A stretch of DNA of 64,000 nt, taken from assembly GCF_022346995.1 (NCBI RefSeq), contig NZ_JAKRNM010000003.1, positions 124,001 to 188,000 on the forward strand. The letters are read 5' to 3'. Under the pieces are notes generated by a model. That model was not told the DNA's origin and did no database searches. It saw nothing but the letters and a program-made list of their open reading frames with translations. Position 1 is the first letter of the stretch. The number at the start of each line of letters is the position of its first letter. Both the position numbers and the translations under genes were made by a program. The DNA is from Paenibacillus sp. ACRRY. GTDB taxonomy: Bacteria > Bacillota > Bacilli > Paenibacillales > Paenibacillaceae. This document shows, one piece after another, positions 26,437 to 33,727 of this stretch.

Positions 26437-27324
26437 ATGAAATACTTGAAGATTTCGAATTGGGGTTATTCAGCGCAGCGCATATTTATCATCTGTGCCT
26501 TCTCGATTATTCCGTTGGCACTGCTGTTCACGTTTGCTTATTTACCTGTCATTAACATGTTCAAATACAGCTTTACCGATTGGAACGGATACAGCAAAAG
26601 ATTCGACTATGTTGGGTTTGAGAACTACACGCGGATATTCAGTGACCCTGAATATTTCAAAGTGTTTATTGTCAGTCTCTACTATTTTACTGCCACGTTC
26701 ATACAAATGGGCCTGGCCCTTTACTTTGCAACAATCCTGAGTTTCAAAATTCGAGGCAAAAACTTTTTCAAAGGGATATTGTTCTTTCCCTATCTGCTGA
26801 ATGGCGTAGCGATCGGATTTATCTTCCTCTTTTTCTTCAAACCGGATGGTACCCTCGATACTCTCATGCAGGCTGTTGGACTTGGGCAGTATACCCAGCT
26901 CTGGCTAGGGAATCCGAACATTATTAACGTGTCGCTCGCAGGTGCATCTGTATGGAGATATATGGGCTTCAACTTCATCATCTTCCTCGGTGCGATCTCT
27001 TCCATTCAAAAGGATGTCTATGAAGCTTCGGACATTGACGGGGCCAATCGCTGGCAGCAGTTCCGCCATATCATCCTGCCGAGTATTACGCGTATCCTGC
27101 AGCTCAACCTGATCTTGGCGATTAGCGGCGCAATCAGTGCGTTCGATATTCCATACATTATGACCGACGGCTCCAACGGAAGTGAGACCTTTGTCATCCA
27201 GACTGTCCACTTGGCATTTAAGTACGGCAAACTGGGCTTGGCATCGGCAATGGCCGTTGTGCTGCTATTCATCGTCATTCTCGTTACGCTCGTTCAGCGT
27301 GTCACCATGAAAGGGGAGGAATGA
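26437..27324 (+). CDS. Sugar ABC transporter permease (MalF type)
   Basis: 295 residues, six membrane helices. The cytoplasmic EAA loop is YEASDIDGANRWQQFRHIILPSI, the docking site for the ATPase. ATG 26437 is chosen because GGAGG lies 10 nt upstream; a GTG three codons earlier sits on the ribosome binding site. Its gene overlaps the second permease gene by 4 nt. No ATPase gene is present in the locus, so a shared MsmX-like ATPase elsewhere is expected. Confidence 0.92.
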   Translation: MKYLKISNWGYSAQRIFIICAFSIIPLALLFTFAYLPVINMFKYSFTDWNGYSKRFDYVGFENYTRIFSDPEYFKVFIVSLYYFTATFIQMGLALYFATILSFKIRGKNFFKGILFFPYLLNGVAIGFIFLFFFKPDGTLDTLMQAVGLGQYTQLWLGNPNIINVSLAGASVWRYMGFNFIIFLGAISSIQKDVYEASDIDGANRWQQFRHIILPSITRILQLNLILAISGAISAFDIPYIMTDGSNGSETFVIQTVHLAFKYGKLGLASAMAVVLLFIVILVTLVQRVTMKGEE

Positions 27325-28160
27325 ACGTGCATCAACTCAAATATACCCTTGCGAGCCTATTCAAATATGCCTCACTTATTCTTGCCGCGTTCATTGCGCT
27401 TGTACCCATCGTTGTGGTGTTGTTTGCATCGCTCAAGACCAACGCCGAATATGCAACGAGCAGTCCGCTTGCCCCGCCAGCTAACTGGCTGAACTTTGCG
27501 AACTATACCAAGGCTTTTGTGGACGGCAACATGCTGATTGGTTTCAAAAATACGATTATTATCCTGATCATATCCATCGTGGGGGCGACTTTAACGGGCT
27601 CCATGATCGCGTACGTGCTGGATCGTTTCAAGTTTAAAGGTAAAAAAATCATGGTTGCCGCGTTCCTGCTCGCTACCTTGATTCCGAGTGTCACGACTCA
27701 GGTCGCCACATTCCAGATTATTAACGCCCTGGATCTGTTCAACACCCGCTGGGCAGCCATTGTGATGTACCTGGGGACAGATATCATTGCCGTGTATATT
27801 TTCCTCCAGTTCCTGGGTTCCATCTCCAATGCACTGGATGAATCCGCCATGCTGGACGGGGCCTCCTACTTCACGATCTACTGGAAAATCATATTGCCCT
27901 TGCTGAAACCGGCGATTGTTACGGTCATCATCGTAAAAGGGGTCAACATCTACAACGATTTCTACACACCGTTCCTGTACATGCCAAAGACCGATTTGCA
28001 GGTCATATCCACCGCCTTGTTCAAATTCAAGGGGCCATTCGGTTCCCAGTGGGAGGTCATCAGCGCAGGCATCATGATTGCCATTATTCCAACGATGATC
28101 ATCTTCCTGCTGTTACAGAAGTACATCTACAACGGCTTCGCCCAAGGCTCTGTGAAATAA
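27321..28160 (+). CDS. Sugar ABC transporter permease (MalG type)
   Basis: 279 residues, six membrane helices. The EAA loop is LDESAMLDGASYFTIYWKIILPLLKPA, and the C-terminus YIYNGFAQGSVK is typical of MalG-type subunits. It overlaps the preceding permease gene by 4 nt (ATGA), so translation is coupled. It lies 44 nt upstream of the GH130 phosphorylase gene in the same operon. Confidence 0.92.
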   Translation: MNVHQLKYTLASLFKYASLILAAFIALVPIVVVLFASLKTNAEYATSSPLAPPANWLNFANYTKAFVDGNMLIGFKNTIIILIISIVGATLTGSMIAYVLDRFKFKGKKIMVAAFLLATLIPSVTTQVATFQIINALDLFNTRWAAIVMYLGTDIIAVYIFLQFLGSISNALDESAMLDGASYFTIYWKIILPLLKPAIVTVIIVKGVNIYNDFYTPFLYMPKTDLQVISTALFKFKGPFGSQWEVISAGIMIAIIPTMIIFLLLQKYIYNGFAQGSVK

Positions 28161-28204
28161 AAAACGTAGTGTTCGCCTTTATCACCGAAGGGAGAAATGA
28201 AACG

Positions 28205-29242
28205 ATGACAGTTGTTGAACCGAAAAATGTACACATTGTTGGAGACGCCTTGCCCAATATGCCTTGGGAGGATAAACCGGAGGAAACAGAAGGGCCGGTC
28301 TGGAGACATTCAGCCAATCCGGTCGTGCCGCGTAATCCGGTCAAAGGAGTTGCCCGCATTTTCAACAGTGCCGTTGTTCCTTATGAAGGAAAGTTCATTG
28401 GTGTATTCCGCGCTGAAACGATTAATGGCCGTCCGCACCTGCATATGGGTTCGAGTGAAGATGGTCTTACATGGACTATTGAAGAGGAGCGCATTCCTTT
28501 TGTGGATGAGAATGGTGATCCCTTTATGCCAAACTATGCGTACGATCCGCGTCTGGTTAAGGTGGAAGACACGTATTATATCATCTGGTGTACTGATTTC
28601 TATGGTGCAGCGCTAGGCTTGGCCAAAACGGATGATTTCAAAACGTTTGTACGCCTCGAAAATCCGATGCTGCCGGTCAACCGCAATGGCGTGTTGTTTC
28701 CACGCAAAATCAATGATAACTATGTCATGTTGTCCAGACCGAGTGACAGCGGCCACACGCCGTTCGGCGACATTTTTCTGAGTGAAAGTCCGGATCTTGT
28801 ATACTGGGGCAAGCATCGTCATGTTATGAGCAAAGGCGGCCAGGGCTGGTGGCAATCGGTCAAGATTGGCGGTGGACCTGCTCCGATTGAAACATCTGAG
28901 GGCTGGTTGATGTTCTACCACGGCGTCACCGGAACGTGCAACGGTTTTGTATACAGCATGGGTGCAGTCATTCTGGATATGGATGAGCCATCAAAAGTAA
29001 AATATCGTTCCTCGAACTTCGTGCTGACACCGGAAAAATGGTACGAGGAGCAAGGCTTTGTGGACAATGTCATCTTCCCATGCGCCACACTGCATGATGC
29101 GGAGACAGGACGAATCGCCATCTATTATGGAGCTGCGGATACGTATGTTGGCGTGGCGTATACCACCGTGGAAGAGATCGTACATTACGTCATCGAGACG
29201 GACGAAGTCATCGCCGGAGACCGTGAGAAAGGCAAGCTGTAA
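28205..29242 (+). CDS. Beta-1,4-manno-oligosaccharide phosphorylase (GH130)
   Basis: 345 residues of a second GH130 subgroup. Manno-oligosaccharide phosphorylases (EC 2.4.1.319) remove the non-reducing mannose as mannose-1-phosphate; close relatives act on mannosyl-N-acetylglucosamine. The catalytic Asp is D114 in NYAYDPRLV. Other marks are ARIFNSAVVPYEGKFIGVFRAE, RNGVLFPRKI and the phosphate-site region WWQSVKIGGGPAPIETSEGW. ATG 28205 is chosen from the GGAGAAATGAAACG upstream; the longer frame overlaps the permease gene. With the epimerase/phosphorylase pair upstream the locus has two phosphorolytic routes. Substrate length preference cannot be read from sequence. Confidence 0.85.
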   Translation: MTVVEPKNVHIVGDALPNMPWEDKPEETEGPVWRHSANPVVPRNPVKGVARIFNSAVVPYEGKFIGVFRAETINGRPHLHMGSSEDGLTWTIEEERIPFVDENGDPFMPNYAYDPRLVKVEDTYYIIWCTDFYGAALGLAKTDDFKTFVRLENPMLPVNRNGVLFPRKINDNYVMLSRPSDSGHTPFGDIFLSESPDLVYWGKHRHVMSKGGQGWWQSVKIGGGPAPIETSEGWLMFYHGVTGTCNGFVYSMGAVILDMDEPSKVKYRSSNFVLTPEKWYEEQGFVDNVIFPCATLHDAETGRIAIYYGAADTYVGVAYTTVEEIVHYVIETDEVIAGDREKGKL

Positions 29243-29282
29243 ATTGAACATTTCTATAGTTTGAAAGGGGTTCTACAAGGCA

Positions 29283-30245
29283 ATGCATATGGAGTACATT
29301 AAGGGGTTTACATTTGGCTGGATGAGCGGCAGAGGGGAATTCCGTAAACCGGAAGCCAGAGAGTCCCTGCGCCTGATGGCTGAACGAACGGGCAGTTCAC
29401 ATGTCATTTTTGCGCTGGCGGCACTCCAGGATCACCCGCAGGCGGTAGAAGTGAAGTATCGGGGAGAGCATATGGTGGAGGATGACGAATTGCTGGACAT
29501 GATTCGTTACGCCCGCACCCTTGGGCTGCGCGTGATTTTGAAACCAACCGTTAATTGCACCGATGGCACGTGGCGTGCACACATTAACTTTTTTGATATT
29601 GATGTGCTGTGTGAGCCGAAGTGGAAGGACTGGTTCCGCAGTTATACCGCTTATCAGAAGCACTATGCAGCCATTGCGGAGCAGGAGAAATGCGAGATGT
29701 TTATCGTTGGCTGCGAGATGGTACAGTCCGAGCGTCGAAGTGCGGAATGGCGCGAGGTGATTGCGGCTGTCCGTGAGGTGTACTCCGGACTTGTGTCGTA
29801 CAATACGGACAAGTATCAGGAAGGTCATGTCACATGGTGGGATGCGGTGGATGTGATCTCATCGAGCGGATATTATCCCATCGGAGACTGGGAAGCGCAG
29901 CTGGACCGTATTGAACAGGAGATTGCGCCTTACAAGAAACCCTTTTTCTTCGCCGAAGCAGGCTGTCCCAGCCGCAGTGGATCAGCCCAGGTACCGAATG
30001 ACTGGGGCCTGGAAGGTGCGGTCAGTGCGGAGGAACAGGAGCGTTTCTACGAGGTGATGTTTAGGCATGCCAGCCAGCGGGAATGGGTGCAAGGATTCGG
30101 TCTATGGGACTGGAGTGCGAACCTGTATCAGGAAAAGAATGCCCTGACCGATGATGGTTACGGGGTGTACGGTAAGCCTGCAGAAAAAGTGATTCGTCAT
30201 TTCTATGAGGGTGCCGCCAGTTCATGCGCTCAGGAGCGAGTCTAA
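29283..30245 (+). CDS. Intracellular beta-1,4-mannanase (GH113)
   Basis: 320 residues, a TIM-barrel glycosidase. The N-terminus YIKGFTFGWMSGRGEFR is typical of GH113 mannanases such as AaManA of Alicyclobacillus. The proposed acid/base is E145 in IVGCEMVQ and the nucleophile E225 in FFAEAGCP, both six positions before AaManA E151 and E231. There is no signal peptide, so it acts on imported oligosaccharides, cutting longer chains to mannobiose and mannotriose for the two phosphorylases. The start is ATG 29283 or 29289; the ribosome binding signal is weak. It is last in the operon and a strong terminator follows. Confidence 0.88.
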   Translation: MHMEYIKGFTFGWMSGRGEFRKPEARESLRLMAERTGSSHVIFALAALQDHPQAVEVKYRGEHMVEDDELLDMIRYARTLGLRVILKPTVNCTDGTWRAHINFFDIDVLCEPKWKDWFRSYTAYQKHYAAIAEQEKCEMFIVGCEMVQSERRSAEWREVIAAVREVYSGLVSYNTDKYQEGHVTWWDAVDVISSSGYYPIGDWEAQLDRIEQEIAPYKKPFFFAEAGCPSRSGSAQVPNDWGLEGAVSAEEQERFYEVMFRHASQREWVQGFGLWDWSANLYQEKNALTDDGYGVYGKPAEKVIRHFYEGAASSCAQERV

Positions 30246-30307
30246 TAGGCAATATGCCTTTGAAACAGTTAAAGGAATACAGGGAAAGCAGTCCGAAGTC
30301 AATCACG

Positions 30308-30347
30308 AAAGATGCTGCCGTGCCATGCACGCAGTATCTTTTTTTCG
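30308..30347 (+). terminator. Rho-independent terminator of the manno-oligosaccharide operon
   Basis: AAAGATGCTGC...GCAGTATCTTTTTTT: a stem with an inner TGC/GCA and one mismatch, then T7. Confidence 0.85.
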
Positions 30348-30501
30348 TTTGAATACCTAGACGGGTTAGTGTCCAACGTTTCTTACTTCTAGCTATCACA
30401 TCGATCAGGTATCAGGCGCGGTGTTTCACGCTTGCGGGCATGTGCACAGCAACGTATGATGGATAGAACATATCTAAGATCAGGTACGGAAAGACGAATG
30501 G

Positions 30502-31479
30502 ATGGTGTTGATCATGAACAAACATGCACATGGCTGGGTCACGGCTGAAGGGACCCTGAATGAACAGGCTGTAACCAGCCGGGAACGGCTCTATAAGGGG
30601 ATGAACGCCAAGTATGTGGAGCGATTTACGGTCCACAGCGGAGAGAGTTACATTTTCAAACCACTCACGAATCTGGGACAGCATGGGCGTGAACGGTGGG
30701 TATCCATGCATGTACTGTCGATACTGCCTTCCATTTATCCGAGGCTAATAGCTTCCTCTGACGAAGCCGTCGCTCCGGAACAGAGCTGGCTGATTTACGA
30801 GGACCTAGGGCCGCTTGTACATGATTTGCAGGAAGATACGATGCTGTCTGCAGCTGTACATATGGCGGAATGGCACACGCTCTGGGCACCCCATTGGGAC
30901 GAGCTGCCGCGTGTGGGTCAGAAGCCGTCCATTGGGAACATGCTGCAAGAACTCCGGGATGCCCAGGAATCAACGGATGAATTGCTGTCCAAGCTGGGGA
31001 TGACGCTCTCTGATTCTGATTGGGACGAGATCAGAGCACTTATTCAAACAGCTGGCAAAGAACTTCCGCTTGTCCTGTGTCATGGGGATCTGCATCCCGG
31101 CAATATGGCCGATGTGAATGGCAGACTTGTCATTATCGATTGGGAACATGCCCATCTGAATACGCCCCTCTGGGATGTATATCATCTGGTGGATCTATCT
31201 CATCCGCTGTTTCCGAGACATGTTACACCACAGCTTCGGGAGCGGATCATTCAGACGTATCTGAACGAGCTGGAGCAGCGCGGACAGCGGACCGAGAGAA
31301 TTTCTTTTCGAAGATGGTATGCCGCTTATGCCGTTGTATTCTCGCTCTGGATGCTGCGCTTGATCGATTCGGATCTGCAGAAGGCAGACTGCGTATGGCC
31401 GGAGGAGCAGCTGCGCAATCAATGGAATGAGACGGCAACCACGCTGGAACAGTGCATGAACCAGCTTTTTATTGAATAG
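30502..31479 (+). CDS. APH-fold phosphotransferase
   Basis: 325 residues of the aminoglycoside/choline-kinase-like phosphotransferase fold. The catalytic loop is CHGDLHPGN (H194 region) and the metal-binding IIDWEHAHLNTPLWD follows. A Lys-containing beta strand (GESYIFKPL) is near residue 55. Such enzymes phosphorylate small molecules or sugars; the sequence alone does not tell which. It lies 17 nt before a glycosyltransferase gene and so forms a two-gene unit with it, just after the manno-oligosaccharide operon. The start is ATG 30502 or the ATG at 30514. Resistance to an aminoglycoside is possible but not favoured by this context. Confidence 0.75.
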   Translation: MVLIMNKHAHGWVTAEGTLNEQAVTSRERLYKGMNAKYVERFTVHSGESYIFKPLTNLGQHGRERWVSMHVLSILPSIYPRLIASSDEAVAPEQSWLIYEDLGPLVHDLQEDTMLSAAVHMAEWHTLWAPHWDELPRVGQKPSIGNMLQELRDAQESTDELLSKLGMTLSDSDWDEIRALIQTAGKELPLVLCHGDLHPGNMADVNGRLVIIDWEHAHLNTPLWDVYHLVDLSHPLFPRHVTPQLRERIIQTYLNELEQRGQRTERISFRRWYAAYAVVFSLWMLRLIDSDLQKADCVWPEEQLRNQWNETATTLEQCMNQLFIE

Positions 31480-31496
31480 ACATGAGGGGGCAGAAC

Positions 31497-32495
31497 ATGC
31501 GTAAAGTAGGACTCGTTATGCGTAAAATTCAATTCACCGAGGCGCAGGGACCACGCGTATTCGCTGATCGGCTGAAGCAGATCGGTCTGGAGCTTGGGGT
31601 AGATATTGTGTTTATATCGCCGGAGCGCCATGTGAGCGGGTATGACTGGCTGCCCGGTTATGAACACGAGAAGGGAGATCTGGTAAACTACGATATCGTG
31701 CTGGACCAGGTTTATAGCCAAAATATAGAGCATGTCATCTACACGGTATCCGGGTTTACATTTTTGAAGATGTTTTTACCCAAAAGTGTACTGTTTCCGC
31801 ACAGCTTCCCTGACCCGGCACTGACGGGGTATGAGATGATGAAGCCATTCTATAGCATGGTGGATAAAGCCATTGTGCAGACGGCGTTTTTGAAAACAGA
31901 ACTCGGACGCAACTTCGGCGTACATGACGTGAGCGTGATTCCGATCGGCTTCAATGAGGAGCTGGCTCACCGCCATTATGACCCGAGCCAGGTCGTGCAC
32001 AACCGCGTGCTGTGGATCGGCCGGGATGAAGAAAATCGTCGCCCGGATCTGGTGCTGGAATACGCCCGGCAGAACCCGGACAAGGAAGTGTACATGGTAT
32101 TTGGCGGACGACGTTATGAGGAGAGCATGAAGAAGTATGACATACCGGACAATGTGAAACTCCAGTTTGCATTGACCCAGGATGAGGTATTTACCCTGAT
32201 GAACTCAGCCAAGGTATATTGGAGCTGCTCTGCGTTTGATACGTTTGCAATGCCCCTGACGGAAGCGATGGCTATGGGCAAAATGGTTGTGAAGCCGGAG
32301 CATGCGTGCTACGGCCATATTCGTTCTACACATGCCTTTGCAGGCAATGAGGATAACTGGTTTGAGCTGGTGAACATGGCAGCTGCTGCACAGCGCAATG
32401 TATCGGAGGATAACCGTGAGTATGCGTTTGGAGCCTTTTCGCGCACGATTATGAAGGAAGGGTACCGGACGTTTTTTGCAGATTGGTTGAAATAA
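31497..32495 (+). CDS. GT4-like glycosyltransferase
   Basis: 332 residues with a two-domain GT-B layout. The N-terminal half contains VGLVMRKIQFTEAQGPRVFADRL. The C-terminal half has VLWIGRDEENRRPDLVLEYARQNPDKEVYMVFGG and, late in the protein, the acceptor/donor region AFDTFAMPLTEAMAMGKMVVKPE that corresponds to the EX7E region of GT4 enzymes. ATG 31497 has GAGGGGG 8 nt upstream. It is coupled to the phosphotransferase gene upstream. Acceptor and donor are unknown. A soluble cytoplasmic enzyme is predicted; no polysaccharide gene cluster is nearby. Confidence 0.75.
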   Translation: MRKVGLVMRKIQFTEAQGPRVFADRLKQIGLELGVDIVFISPERHVSGYDWLPGYEHEKGDLVNYDIVLDQVYSQNIEHVIYTVSGFTFLKMFLPKSVLFPHSFPDPALTGYEMMKPFYSMVDKAIVQTAFLKTELGRNFGVHDVSVIPIGFNEELAHRHYDPSQVVHNRVLWIGRDEENRRPDLVLEYARQNPDKEVYMVFGGRRYEESMKKYDIPDNVKLQFALTQDEVFTLMNSAKVYWSCSAFDTFAMPLTEAMAMGKMVVKPEHACYGHIRSTHAFAGNEDNWFELVNMAAAAQRNVSEDNREYAFGAFSRTIMKEGYRTFFADWLK

Positions 32496-32535
32496 GCTGA
32501 TGAGTAGTAAACTCCACCTGTGAGGAGAGGATTTT

Positions 32536-32820
32536 GTGGATATCGTTATTCTGTGGACGCTTGGCATGTGGGCTGTGCAGCTGTTAATGGAATGGCTTGT
32601 GTACCGAATCCAGGGCCGCCGAATGACATGGGTTCAGTCGATCCTGCCTTGTGTGACTTTGCTCGGAGGGTCCATTGTAATTATGATCAGCATCGATATT
32701 GGTGGATGGAACGGTATTGGGTATGCACTACTTGGTGCAGCTCTAGGTTCATCGGGCTTATTGACGTTGATTACGGTCACCATTACGGCTTTGGTGCTGC
32801 AGCGTCGGAGAAGGAAATGA
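32536..32820 (+). CDS. Small membrane protein, unknown function
   Basis: 94 residues, three hydrophobic segments (IVILWTLGMWAVQLLMEWLVY; SILPCVTLLGGSIVIMISI; GYALLGAALGSSGLLTLITVTITALVL) and a basic tail QRRRRK. The GTG start has GAGGAGAGG 5 nt upstream. It follows the glycosyltransferase by 40 nt and is probably in the same transcript. I recognise no family. Confidence 0.65.
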   Translation: MDIVILWTLGMWAVQLLMEWLVYRIQGRRMTWVQSILPCVTLLGGSIVIMISIDIGGWNGIGYALLGAALGSSGLLTLITVTITALVLQRRRRK

Positions 32821-32876
32821 TCGGGGCTCGGGGAGAGGAGCCGCGGACTTGATGCAAAAACTGAAAGGATAATGTG

Positions 32877-33344
32877 ATGAACAGCTTAATCATGAAACAC
32901 TGGTCCGCTGAACAACGTGAGCTGCCCGGAATGAATTGCGTTGCTTTTGCAAATGGAGACATCATCATCTTAAATATCAGCAAATATTACAACCCTAACA
33001 ACAATGAACGCACAATCTCCTGTACTCCCCTGTGTGATACAACGATCGAGAGCGTTGATAAATATAACGATGATTATTGGACTGAGGTTGATGCTTGGAC
33101 AAGTATGGACTATCAGGGTGGGAAAATCTATGGCGGGGATGGCCAGATGGGGAATGAAGGCTTCATTGCCTGCACAGACGCAAACGACAGTTTGGTCTGG
33201 GGTATTTTTTTGGATGAGACCAATCCCATAAAAAAATTAAGTGTTAGAGGTCAAACGCTGATTGCCATTAATGAACATGAAGACATGCGTATTGAAATAA
33301 ATTTGGATACCCTGGTAGAAATTAAGATGACATATCTTGGGTGA
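32877..33344 (+). CDS. Unrecognised 155-residue protein
   Basis: An acidic, soluble protein rich in Asp, Glu and Asn. There is a tyrosine/tryptophan-rich middle (DDYWTEVDAWTSMDYQGGKIYGGDGQMGNEGF) and a beta-strand-like C-terminal half (LVWGIFLDETNPIKK...INLDTLVEIKMTYLG). No motif, signal or membrane segment is seen. Size, acidity and isolated position resemble immunity proteins of polymorphic toxins, but no toxin gene is adjacent, so this is only a thought. ATG 32877 has AAAGGA 7 nt upstream. Base composition is more AT-rich than the neighbouring genes, which may indicate transfer. Confidence 0.65.
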   Translation: MNSLIMKHWSAEQRELPGMNCVAFANGDIIILNISKYYNPNNNERTISCTPLCDTTIESVDKYNDDYWTEVDAWTSMDYQGGKIYGGDGQMGNEGFIACTDANDSLVWGIFLDETNPIKKLSVRGQTLIAINEHEDMRIEINLDTLVEIKMTYLG

Positions 33345-33406
33345 TAACTGCAGCCATTTGAGGTGACGTCTGCAAAAAGGACGAGGATGCTAGGCGCATG
33401 ACATGG

Positions 33407-33436
33407 TTGCAGAGATGCAATCGTCTGTGATATATT
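33407..33436 (+). promoter_or_regulatory. Promoter candidate for the ABC-F leader transcript
   Basis: TTGCAG (33407-33412), an 18-bp spacer and TATATT (33431-33436), 33 bp before the leader ORF. No comparable promoter is visible between the leader terminator and the ABC-F gene. Confidence 0.5.
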
Positions 33437-33468
33437 GGCATTAATTATGACAAGGGAGGTGAAGACAG

Positions 33469-33630
33469 GTGAATCACGAGATGCTTAACAACCGTATTAG
33501 CCAGCTGCCGATTGCTATGGCTGGCATTGTTCACACTTTTCGCGACAACGGGAGAAGTCTGTCCAATTTTGAATATACGGAAGTTAACCATTGCGAGAAG
33601 ATGCCTGCCTTGACCTCATTCGGACGATAA
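33469..33630 (+). CDS. Putative 53-codon leader peptide of the ABC-F gene
   Basis: The GTG start has GGGAGGTG 7 nt upstream. The product starts VNHEMLNNRISQLPIAM and ends MPALTSFGR; no family is recognised. It is followed 21 nt later by an intrinsic terminator and then, within 43 nt, by the ABC-F gene. Several antibiotic-resistance ABC-F genes are controlled by ribosome stalling on a leader ORF that opens a terminator. The arrangement fits, although 53 codons is long for such a leader. It may also be an ordinary small gene. Confidence 0.5.
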   Translation: MNHEMLNNRISQLPIAMAGIVHTFRDNGRSLSNFEYTEVNHCEKMPALTSFGR

Positions 33631-33651
33631 GCGATTAAGCTTGAATTCTGA

Positions 33652-33685
33652 AGGGCCGCGGAGCTAACCTCTGCGGCTCTTTTTG
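33652..33685 (+). terminator. Terminator/attenuator between leader ORF and ABC-F gene
   Basis: AGGGCCGCGGAG and CTCTGCGGCTCT form an 11-12-bp stem with a 5-nt loop and a T5 tail. It lies 43 nt before the ABC-F start codon. Confidence 0.75.
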
Positions 33686-33727
33686 TGTTGCGGTCAGGAT
33701 CTTCCATACCATAGGAGGAACCTTATT

